Origin: Acidobacteriota bacterium
GTDB lineage: Bacteria > Acidobacteriota > Blastocatellia > Pyrinomonadales > Pyrinomonadaceae
Reading direction: 5' to 3'
Assembly (NCBI GenBank): GCA_020853255.1
Contig: JADYZI010000521.1
Coordinates: 1-7,333, forward strand
DNA length: 7,333 bases
The translations under genes were made by a program, and so were the position numbers. The notes below the pieces were generated by a model, which was given only the letters and a program-made list of their open reading frames with translations, did no database searches and was not told the origin of the DNA. Each line of letters opens with the position of its first letter. Position 1 is the first letter of the stretch. Of the stretch, positions 1-5,741 are shown in pieces.

Positions 1-290
1 TCCGCCTGAAGATCGGTAAAAAAGCTGCTCGCGCTTTGCCGGGCTGTCTCATATTCACCGCGTCGAGCAAAGATCTCGGCTCCGGCCAGCGTGCTCTCGA
101 TCTGGCATCGGCGAAGCCCGCGTTTCGTCTGATCGAGATCGTTCACGACACCCCGCTTCGAGATCCACATCGGAACAATCCCAAGCAGAAACACGACAAC
201 TAGAATGCCGACCTTTATAAGCCATCCTTTCAAAGCACCGACGTTGCCCTCCTTGCCGGCCTTCTCAGCCTGATCGATATTTGCAGCCAT
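1..290 (-). CDS. Single-pass membrane protein, partial (C-terminus off the left edge)
   Basis: An open frame starts with ATG at 290 and stays open for 96 codons to the window edge. The N-terminal ~22 residues are polar (MAANIDQAEKAGKEGNVGAL). Residues ~23-43 form one hydrophobic helix (LIKVGILVVVFLLGIVPMW), followed by a basic SKR and then a helical, charged region. Residues ~66-94 contain a GEYETARQSASSFF stretch that looks like half of a TPR-type helical hairpin, so the part after the membrane helix may be a helical scaffold. GGTGA lies about 7 bases before the ATG as a plausible ribosome site. The gene begins 15 bp after the stop of the AAA+ ATPase gene on the same strand, so the two are probably one transcript, and the protein may be a membrane partner of that ATPase. 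I do not recognise a named family; function unknown. Confidence 0.75.
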   Translation of the reverse strand, partial: MAANIDQAEKAGKEGNVGALKGWLIKVGILVVVFLLGIVPMWISKRGVVNDLDQTKRGLRRCQIESTLAGAEIFARRGEYETARQSASSFFTDLQA

Positions 291-305
291 ATTAATTCAC
301 CGAAA

Positions 306-1769
306 TTAGTTGTAGCCCTCAAGGTCCGTCAGGTCCTCATATATCATCCCGCGACGGTCGCGTTTGGCTTTTGTCGCGGCCTCGTAACCGCCATCTTCGT
401 GGCGCGAGATCTTGCTTTGGGCATAGAGGCCTTCTAAAACAAATTCACAGGCGGAAACCAGCTTTTCATGGTCGCCGCGGCTAAATTCGAGCGGCACCAA
501 GGTCGAACTGATCAGATCCGGAACGCTTTCAAGCAAGTTAACGCATTCGTCCGCCGACACCGTGTCTGACAATAGCAATTTGTTGCCTTCTTCAAACCAT
601 TGGACCGTTGGTGAGAAGTCGATGCCGAGAAAGAAGCCTTCGAATATAACGCCGCTAGCGCGTTTGATCAGATCTTTGGCAAGGCGTGTCGCGCCTATCT
701 GCTCGCCCTCATATTCCAACTCCATCTTGCCGGTCATCGCTGGAAGCGCGACGTAAATATCGGATATACGCGGCACGATCTCGGTTTCTCCGGTAACGAG
801 GCTGCGGCGTTCGGCGTTGGATATGGCCGATTCCAGTACGCTGATAGAGAACCTTTGCGACACACCGCTGCGTTTGTCGATCCGCTGGTCATCGCGTGCC
901 TCGAACGCGATCTGTTCGATGATCTCGGCAATGAAGTCGGGGACGTTGATCGCCTCGCCGTCTCGTTCCGTCCAGGCTTCCTGTGACGTTATCTGCGAAC
1001 TTAGCTGAACATTTGCCGGATAATGAGTTTGGATCTCGGCCCCGATGCGGTCTTTTAATGGTGTAATTATTTTTCCGCGAGCGGTGTAGTCTTCGGGATT
1101 GGCGCTGAAAACCAATGCAACATCAAGCGGGAGCCGCACAGGATAACCCTTTATCTGTACATCGCCTTCCTGCATGATATTGAAAAGTCCGACCTGGATC
1201 TTGCCGGCAAGATCTGGCAGTTCATTTATCGCAAAAATTCCGCGATTTGCCCGCGGCAAAAGACCGAAATGGATCGTCAGTTCATCTGACAGCAGGTGTC
1301 CGCCCTTTGCAGCCTTGATCGGATCGACATCGCCGATAATGTCAGCTATTGTCACATCCGGCGTCGCCAGTTTTTCGACAAACCGATCGTCTCGACGCAC
1401 CCAGTCGATCTTCGTCTCGTCGCCATGCAGGTCGACCGTCTGCCGCCCGTAAGCGCTCAGCGGCGCGAATGGATCATCATTTACCTCTGAACCAGCGATG
1501 ATCGGGATCTCTTCATCAAGAAGCTCGGTCAACTGCCGGATGATCCGCGACTTCGCCTGGCCGCGAAGGCCAAGCAGAATAAAATTGTGCTTTGATAAAA
1601 CAGCATTTACGAGCTGCGGAACGACCGTTTCGTCATAACCGAGAATTCCCGGAAACAGCCGCTCACCCGAACGCAATTTTGCGATCAGATTGGCGCGCAT
1701 CTCGTCCTTCACGCTTCTCTGCTCGTAACCGCTTGCTCTCAATTCACCAAGTGTCCCTGCTTTCGGCAT
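306..1769 (-). CDS. MoxR / magnesium-chelatase-like AAA+ ATPase
   Basis: A 487-residue cytoplasmic AAA+ ATPase of the ChlI/MoxR helix-2-insert type. Such proteins use ATP to remodel or load partner complexes; the substrate here is unknown. Visible motifs: Walker A GLRGQAKS at residues 67-74, a Walker-B region GIFAINELPDL at 177-187, sensor-1 region FSANPEDY at 221-228 (N224), and an arginine-finger-like PLKDRIG at 237-243. In Walker B the usual Asp before Glu183 is Asn182. I believe this is seen in homologues of this subfamily, but have not checked. The C-terminal ~200 residues form a mostly helical lid and tail. The start at 1769 is chosen because the TLGELRASGY segment right after it looks like conserved family sequence, so M24 is less likely. 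There is no Shine-Dalgarno, but TAGAAT lies 6 bases before the ATG. It is probably co-transcribed with the membrane protein downstream. No vWA-domain partner, common beside MoxR genes, is seen in the window. Older databases often call this family 'magnesium chelatase'; real chlorophyll synthesis is not implied. Confidence 0.9.
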   Translation of the reverse strand: MPKAGTLGELRASGYEQRSVKDEMRANLIAKLRSGERLFPGILGYDETVVPQLVNAVLSKHNFILLGLRGQAKSRIIRQLTELLDEEIPIIAGSEVNDDPFAPLSAYGRQTVDLHGDETKIDWVRRDDRFVEKLATPDVTIADIIGDVDPIKAAKGGHLLSDELTIHFGLLPRANRGIFAINELPDLAGKIQVGLFNIMQEGDVQIKGYPVRLPLDVALVFSANPEDYTARGKIITPLKDRIGAEIQTHYPANVQLSSQITSQEAWTERDGEAINVPDFIAEIIEQIAFEARDDQRIDKRSGVSQRFSISVLESAISNAERRSLVTGETEIVPRISDIYVALPAMTGKMELEYEGEQIGATRLAKDLIKRASGVIFEGFFLGIDFSPTVQWFEEGNKLLLSDTVSADECVNLLESVPDLISSTLVPLEFSRGDHEKLVSACEFVLEGLYAQSKISRHEDGGYEAATKAKRDRRGMIYEDLTDLEGYN

Positions 1770-1775
1770 AAGAAC

Positions 1776-1781
1776 ATTCTA
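1776..1781 (-). promoter_or_regulatory. Possible -10 element for the AAA+ ATPase gene
   Basis: On the minus strand the hexamer TAGAAT (five of six bases match TATAAT) ends 6 bases before the ATG at 1769. No good -35 sits 16-18 bp upstream, and no Shine-Dalgarno lies between it and the start. If it is a real -10, transcription would begin at or next to the start codon, giving a leaderless mRNA. This is inference from spacing only. Confidence 0.3.
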
Positions 1782-1904
1782 CCGCAGTAGAGCCGATAGG
1801 GACGAGCCATTTCAAGATCTTGTCCGCATCAGTTTCAGCTTTGCGGCAGCCTGTTCCTGTCGCGCCCCATTTGCGGCGTGGACTCGACGGGAATTCGGTT
1901 GTCG

Positions 1905-1930
1905 CTGTTCCGCACCCGATGCGGGAACAG
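1905..1930. repeat. Hairpin-forming inverted repeat in the intergenic region
   Basis: CTGTTCCGCA (1905-1914) pairs with TGCGGGAACAG (1920-1930) around a 5-base loop; the right arm has one extra G, which would bulge. A GC-rich CCGCGGGCCGC patch follows a few bases later. It lies between two divergent genes, so an ordinary terminator role is not expected and no strong T-run follows. It may be a protein-binding site, a dispersed repeat, or the remains of an older gene end. The rest of 1782-1985 shows no gene or clear signal. Confidence 0.45.
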
Positions 1931-1989
1931 ATTTTCCGCGGGCCGCTAACTTGAACGCTTAGAATGTGTTAATAATTTAATAGATTCGG

Positions 1990-2027
1990 CTATTATAAAT
2001 AATAGGTTGACCTATTACAATTATTAG
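1990..2027. promoter_or_regulatory. Candidate operator: CTATT/AATAG half-sites every 11 bp
   Basis: Two overlapping perfect palindromes are visible: CTATTATAAATAATAG (1990-2005) and TAATAGGTTGACCTATTA (2000-2017). Read as half-sites they form a regular array: CTATT at 1990, AATAG at 2001, CTATT at 2012 and a one-mismatch copy ATTAG at 2023, each 11 bp from the last. A further CTATT lies at 2029-2033, and GGCTATT occurs at both 1988 and 2027. The array covers the -35 and spacer of the promoter for the downstream ATPase. This fits a binding site for a dimeric or cooperatively binding repressor, possibly the gene's own product. The palindromes are seen directly; the role is inferred. Confidence 0.55.
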
Positions 2028-2035
2028 GCTATTCT
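2007..2035 (+). promoter_or_regulatory. Sigma-70-type promoter of the DUF4143 ATPase
   Basis: TTGACC (2007-2012, five of six matches to TTGACA) is followed by a 17-bp spacer and TATTCT (2030-2035, four of six matches to TATAAT). The -35 lies inside the 2000-2017 palindrome, so a protein bound there would block RNA polymerase. The predicted transcription start (~2041-2043) is within a few bases of the start codon at 2045. Confidence 0.55.
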
Positions 2036-2044
2036 CGTAGATGG

Positions 2045-3190
2045 ATGAAATTCGTTCACCTTGGCTACATCGATAAACTTCGTGAAAGGCTCGAAAAAGA
2101 AGGTCCGTTTATTCAGGTACTGCTCGGGCCGCGTCAAGTTGGAAAAACCACGTCTGTTCTTCGACTGATCGAAGAACATTTCCCGGATTCGGCTATATAT
2201 GTCAGCACCGATGACCATTTTAATCCAGACGACGAATGGCTTGCGGAGCAGTGGTTAATAGCCGCCGGCGAAAAAAAAATACTTTTTGTCGATGAGATAC
2301 AGAAAATATTCAATTGGCCGGAAACAATAAAGCGGCTGTACGACAATGCAAAACGTCGCAACTCCCTGCTCGGATGTGTTCTGCTCGGATCGAGTTCTCT
2401 CGAAATACAAAAAGGCTTGACCGAAAGCCTTACCGGACGATTTCAACTGACCAGGGCACATCACTGGAATTTTCACGAATCCGCCGCCGGATATGGCTTG
2501 GATTTTGATGAATATCTGAGGTACGGCGGGTATCCGGGTTCGTATCCTCTTATTAACGATGATGATTGGGCGGACTACGTAAAGACCTCGATAGTTGAGA
2601 CGGTTGTCGAAAAAGACATCCTGCAGTTTCAAAATGTACGAAATCCGGCTCTTTTCCGTCAGGCTTTCGAGATTCTCATTTCGTACCCCGCGCAGGAGAT
2701 CTCCTACACCAAGCTGCTTGGTCAACTGCAGGATCGCGGTAACGTTGAGGTGGTAAAACACTACCTCAAACTTTACGAAGGCGCCTTTTTGATCAAGCAT
2801 CTTGAAAAGTTCTCGAATAAAAAACTCTTGCAGCGCGCATCGGCGCCAAAGATAGTACCACTGGCCCCATGTCTTCCATATTTACAAATACGAACCGAGT
2901 ATAAACCGGGAGAAAAGGGCCGTATCTTTGAGGCCCTTGTCGGATCACAACTTATCCGCACAGGTGAAGAGGTCTTTTACTGGCGAGAAGGAAATAATGA
3001 GGTTGATTATGTGCTTCGTTACGGGCGCGATATATGGGCCATTGAGGTCAAATCAGGACGCAAGGAAAAACGGTCCGGATTGTTAGAATTCCAAAAAAGA
3101 AATCCGAACGCACGACTGGCGATAATTAATCAATATAATTACCAGCAATTTGAGAAGGATCCGATCCTCTTTCTTCAGGAGAGATTCTGA
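2045..3190 (+). CDS. AAA_14 / DUF4143 ATPase with PD-(D/E)XK-like C-terminus
   Basis: A 381-residue protein with the two-part layout of the AAA_14 + DUF4143 family, whose cellular role is not established. Walker A is GPRQVGKTT (residues 28-36), Walker B ILFVDEIQ (79-86), a sensor-like LLGSSSLE at 113-120, and GRF (131-133) a likely arginine finger. The DUF4143 part begins around residue 185. Near the C-terminus, E296, then NEVDYVLRYG with D321 and WAIEVKSG with E334 and K336, give a D-x12-E-x-K arrangement like PD-(D/E)XK nuclease-fold domains, so nuclease activity is conceivable but unproven. ATG at 2045 is the first start after an in-frame stop at 2003; no Shine-Dalgarno precedes it. The gene is AT-richer than its neighbours (bases 2281-2340 are 37% G+C versus 58% at 6301-6360) and stands alone, suggesting horizontal transfer. 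Length is normal and the frame is intact. Confidence 0.9.
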   Translation: MKFVHLGYIDKLRERLEKEGPFIQVLLGPRQVGKTTSVLRLIEEHFPDSAIYVSTDDHFNPDDEWLAEQWLIAAGEKKILFVDEIQKIFNWPETIKRLYDNAKRRNSLLGCVLLGSSSLEIQKGLTESLTGRFQLTRAHHWNFHESAAGYGLDFDEYLRYGGYPGSYPLINDDDWADYVKTSIVETVVEKDILQFQNVRNPALFRQAFEILISYPAQEISYTKLLGQLQDRGNVEVVKHYLKLYEGAFLIKHLEKFSNKKLLQRASAPKIVPLAPCLPYLQIRTEYKPGEKGRIFEALVGSQLIRTGEEVFYWREGNNEVDYVLRYGRDIWAIEVKSGRKEKRSGLLEFQKRNPNARLAIINQYNYQQFEKDPILFLQERF

Positions 3191-3232
3191 CCAAAGGACC
3201 GGTCAGGATTCATCTCGCAACCGGCCCTTTGG
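3191..3232. terminator. Stem-loop between convergent genes, likely terminator
   Basis: CCAAAGGACCGGT (3191-3203) and ACCGGCCCTTTGG (3220-3232) form a 13-bp stem with a 16-base loop. It starts on the base after the TGA of the DUF4143 ATPase gene and ends 10 bp from the stop of the acyl-CoA dehydrogenase gene, so it can serve both. Position 3198 against 3225 is an A-C mismatch in plus-strand RNA but a U-G wobble in minus-strand RNA. The fully paired stem therefore belongs to the acyl-CoA dehydrogenase transcript. Neither side has a clear U-run, so it may act mainly as an RNA 3'-end stabiliser or a weak terminator. Confidence 0.65.
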
Positions 3233-3242
3233 AGATCAACGC

Positions 3243-5024
3243 CTAGAACGTATAGGCATTCGCCCCGATCATCACGTCGGCGATGCGCTGCCGCGCGGCG
3301 ATCGTGTTGACCGGCGAATTGTTCTTCGTGAACCGTTTCAACGCAACCAGGAGCGTTCGGCCTTCGTCACCTTCGGCGATTGCGGCGAGCGTGTTCTTTG
3401 CCTTTGCTTCGACACGCTGGATCGCGTCATTGCAGAACACTGATGCCACGTCGATAAAGCGGCCGGCCGCTTCTTCGCCGTTCTTCTCGGCAAATTTCTT
3501 TGCACGCAGGATAGCCGATTCCATTTGGTACGCGTCCATTATGATGTCGGCGCAGTTGATGAGGACTTCCTGCTGTTCGCTCAGACCCATCATATATTTC
3601 TGGGCCGCCGTTCCGAGCACCATCAACGCGACCTTCTTCGCGTTCTTCGCCAGCTTCGTCTCTGCCGCGAGCAAACTCGTGTCTTCATCAAACGACATTT
3701 GCGGGTTCAGGATTTCGTCCTGCAAGGCCTTCGCCGCCTGAAGCAAACCGATCTTGCCTTTCATCGCACGCTTCATCAGCTGGCCCGGGATGAGCATCCG
3801 GTTGATCTCGTTCGTGCCTTCGAAAATGCGGTTGATGCGTGAATCTCGATACGCCTTTTCCGCCGGATAATCGGCCGAATAGCCGTAACCGCCGTAGATC
3901 TGCACCATTTCATCAACGACATAATCGAGCGCTTCTGAACACGCGACCTTATTGATCGAAGACTCGACCGCGTATTCTTCGATCGACTGAAGTTTCTTCT
4001 CATTTCCGTGATCGTCGCCGATCAACGCATCGATCATCCCGACCGTCCGGTATGTGATCGATTCTGCAACCCACGTGCGGATAGCCATCTCGGCCAGCTT
4101 GTGCTTGATCGCACCGAACGAAGAGATAGGCTTGTTGAACTGATGCCGTTCATTCGCGTAACGAACCGATTCGCGGATCGCCAGTTTCGCACCGCCAGTG
4201 ACCGATGCACCGAGCTTGAACCGGCCGACATTCAGCACATTGAACGCGATCTTCGCTCCGTCACCGACGTTGCCGATCAGATTGCCGACTGGTATCTTTG
4301 CGTCCGACAAAATGACCGCCGTCGTCGATGAAGACTTAATGCCGAGCTTATGCTCCTCGGCTCCGGGACGGCAGTTTTCGGAACGCGGCACGAGGAAGCA
4401 CGAGAACTTTTCCTTCTCGCCGTCCACCTTTGCAAAAACGAGGTACACATCGGCAAAACCGCCGTTCGTGATCCACATCTTTTCGCCGTTCAAGATGTAA
4501 TGCTGGCCGTCGTCAGTAAGTTTTGCAATGCACTTTGCACCCAACGCGTCGGAACCCGAACCAGATTCGGTCAGACAGTAGGCCGAAACGACCTCACCCG
4601 AAATGATCTTCGGTATCCATTCTTTCTTTAACTCTTCAGAACCCCAATAAAGGATCGGCAAAAGCCCGATCGAGGTCTGCGCTCCATATGTTGAGCCAAA
4701 CCCGCTCCCGCGGCCAACCATCTCCGCAATGATGCACCCAGATGTTTGGTCCAACGCCATCCCGCCTAATTCTTCGGGAATATTCGCTCCCAAAAGACCG
4801 AGTTCGCCCGCCTTTTTCAAAAGATCACGTGCAACTTCCCAATCATGCCCCTCAAGCGTCGGCAAACTCGGCACCACCTCGTTATCGATGTACTCGCGGC
4901 AGGTGTCCCCGATCATCCGGTGCTCATCTGTAAAATCCTCCGGCGTAAAAACCTCCGCCGTCGTCTGATCAGCGATCAAAAACTCGCCGCCCTTCATATA
5001 TTCCTTTTCCATTTTCGCGTCCAT
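3243..5024 (-). CDS. fadE: Long-type acyl-CoA dehydrogenase (fatty-acid beta-oxidation)
   Basis: This flavoenzyme oxidises acyl-CoA to trans-2-enoyl-CoA, the first step of beta-oxidation, passing electrons to ETF. At 593 residues it belongs to the long class with an extra C-terminal helical domain, close in size to B. subtilis FadE (YusJ) and akin to VLCAD, so medium to long chains are likely. Motifs: first family signature CLTESGSGSDALG (residues 150-162); flavin/substrate region EKMWITNGG (181-189); second signature starting at QIYGGYGY (375-382); and RIFEGTNEINR (399-409), where E402 is the likely catalytic base. The start at 5024 is uncertain. AGGAG lies 14 bases before it, which is long. 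M10 (MKGGEFLI) has AAGGA four bases upstream and could be the true start. The gene has its own promoter with a FadR-type box (see 5061-5090). The thiolase and lipoprotein lie upstream on the same strand. Confidence 0.93.
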   Translation of the reverse strand: MDAKMEKEYMKGGEFLIADQTTAEVFTPEDFTDEHRMIGDTCREYIDNEVVPSLPTLEGHDWEVARDLLKKAGELGLLGANIPEELGGMALDQTSGCIIAEMVGRGSGFGSTYGAQTSIGLLPILYWGSEELKKEWIPKIISGEVVSAYCLTESGSGSDALGAKCIAKLTDDGQHYILNGEKMWITNGGFADVYLVFAKVDGEKEKFSCFLVPRSENCRPGAEEHKLGIKSSSTTAVILSDAKIPVGNLIGNVGDGAKIAFNVLNVGRFKLGASVTGGAKLAIRESVRYANERHQFNKPISSFGAIKHKLAEMAIRTWVAESITYRTVGMIDALIGDDHGNEKKLQSIEEYAVESSINKVACSEALDYVVDEMVQIYGGYGYSADYPAEKAYRDSRINRIFEGTNEINRMLIPGQLMKRAMKGKIGLLQAAKALQDEILNPQMSFDEDTSLLAAETKLAKNAKKVALMVLGTAAQKYMMGLSEQQEVLINCADIIMDAYQMESAILRAKKFAEKNGEEAAGRFIDVASVFCNDAIQRVEAKAKNTLAAIAEGDEGRTLLVALKRFTKNNSPVNTIAARQRIADVMIGANAYTF

Positions 5025-5060
5025 ATTGGGTTAGTTGGCTCCTGTAAGATTTGCTGAATA

Positions 5061-5090
5061 ATTGTACTGAATGAATGTTCATTCAGTCAA
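5061..5090 (-). promoter_or_regulatory. Promoter of the acyl-CoA dehydrogenase gene
   Basis: On the minus strand TTGACT (5085-5090) and TACAAT (5061-5066) are separated by 18 bp, each matching five of six consensus bases. The predicted transcription start is near 5053, leaving a ~28-base leader containing CAGGAG. Almost the entire spacer is the fatty-acid-type operator palindrome, so repressor and polymerase would compete directly. Confidence 0.7.
5066..5087. promoter_or_regulatory. FadR (TetR-type)-like operator box 1
   Basis: A perfect palindrome with 10-base arms around a TG centre; its core is TGAATGAATGTTCATTCA (5068-5085). It closely resembles the known recognition sequence of B. subtilis FadR (YsiA), a TetR-family repressor released by long-chain acyl-CoA that controls beta-oxidation genes. 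It sits between the -35 and -10 of the acyl-CoA dehydrogenase promoter. Sequence, place and gene function agree; the regulator itself is not in the window. Confidence 0.8.
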
Positions 5091-5117
5091 GAAATATGTT
5101 TTGCGCCTTTTTGTGAC

Positions 5118-5182
5118 GATTCGTGTAATTTCGTGGCCACAATAATTTTTGAACCACAAAAATACAAAGATTAACACGAATC
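5118..5182. repeat. 65-bp stem-loop element with 9-bp terminal inverted repeats
   Basis: GATTCGTGT (5118-5126) is exactly inverted as ACACGAATC (5174-5182). Inside, GTGG (5133-5136) can pair with CCAC (5154-5157), with partial pairing between, and GTGGCCAC (5133-5140) is itself a palindrome. The repeated wording of 'TTCGTG', 'TTCGTGG' and 'CCACAAA' recalls dispersed intergenic elements of bacterial genomes, but copy number cannot be judged here. Its right end overlaps the last two bases of the lipoprotein stop codon, so it could form the 3' end of the thiolase-lipoprotein mRNA. No U-run follows. Confidence 0.45.
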
Positions 5183-5726
5183 ATTCTCGCGATTTTAACT
5201 TCTTAAGTTCTTCCTCAAACGGCGGGGGCAAATACTCAATTTCCCGCTGGGCGTGCCATTCCCTAACCGCTTCTTTGCTGATATGGATGACGTTGATTCT
5301 TCCGACGCCCAAGTCAATGAAAATAACGTACTGATTTTCAGCACAGTTATTCATTTCGCAACCCGCCATCATCAAGAAGTCACCGAATTTTTTTACAGGT
5401 GTTTCTGTGTTCCAGAACTTCTTCATCGTTGCGTAATCCGAACCCATTAGTTTTCTGAGTCGCTCATCAAATATCTTTTTCTGCCATAGCTTGCTCTCGC
5501 TTACGGTTTTTCCGACGATCTCACGCGCTTCTTTCCCGGATGGCGTCAAATCGTCCGCGAGATCCGAGTTCTGCGCAAAGGTGTACGCATTTTCGCTCCT
5601 CAGATAGGCGTCCGAGTTAGCATTTGTGTTAACTGCGGCAACTTTGTTCACATCAGATCTATTCGCTGGTGATCCGCAAGAGATCCCAAGCAATGCAACG
5701 ACAGATGTGAGGATTAGTAACTTCAT
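5181..5726 (-). CDS. Probable exported lipoprotein with an Ivy-like C-x4-C segment
   Basis: A 181-residue protein of uncertain function. Residues 1-16 form a short signal peptide (MKLLILTSVVALLGIS) followed by C17. The box is not ideal (G at -3, L at -4), so lipid attachment is likely but not certain. Residues ~18-45 are a polar, Asn/Ala/Ser-rich linker. The conserved-looking core spans ~80-150: a helix with WQKKIFDERL, then GDFLMMAGCEMNNCAEN (115-131) and a hydrophobic strand YVIFIDLG. The Cys-x4-Cys loop (C123, C128) followed by a beta strand resembles the CKPHDC loop of Ivy-type lysozyme inhibitors, but the His of that loop is absent. I infer an Ivy-like fold rather than proven lysozyme inhibition. 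It starts 15 bp after the thiolase stop with only a weak ribosome site (GGA adjoining the ATG), so it is probably translated from the thiolase mRNA and shares its fatty-acid control. Confidence 0.75.
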   Translation of the reverse strand: MKLLILTSVVALLGISCGSPANRSDVNKVAAVNTNANSDAYLRSENAYTFAQNSDLADDLTPSGKEAREIVGKTVSESKLWQKKIFDERLRKLMGSDYATMKKFWNTETPVKKFGDFLMMAGCEMNNCAENQYVIFIDLGVGRINVIHISKEAVREWHAQREIEYLPPPFEEELKKLKSRE

Positions 5727-5741
5727 TCCGTGGCTATGGTC

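Noticed and set aside
306..1769. Interpretation as a true magnesium chelatase subunit for chlorophyll synthesis
   Set aside because: No other pigment-synthesis gene is nearby, and the general MoxR-like family shares this domain; the name reflects the fold only.
2255..2800. Minus-strand 181-codon frame inside the DUF4143 ATPase gene
   Set aside because: It lies opposite a gene with intact Walker motifs, has no ribosome site or recognisable family, and is best seen as a shadow.
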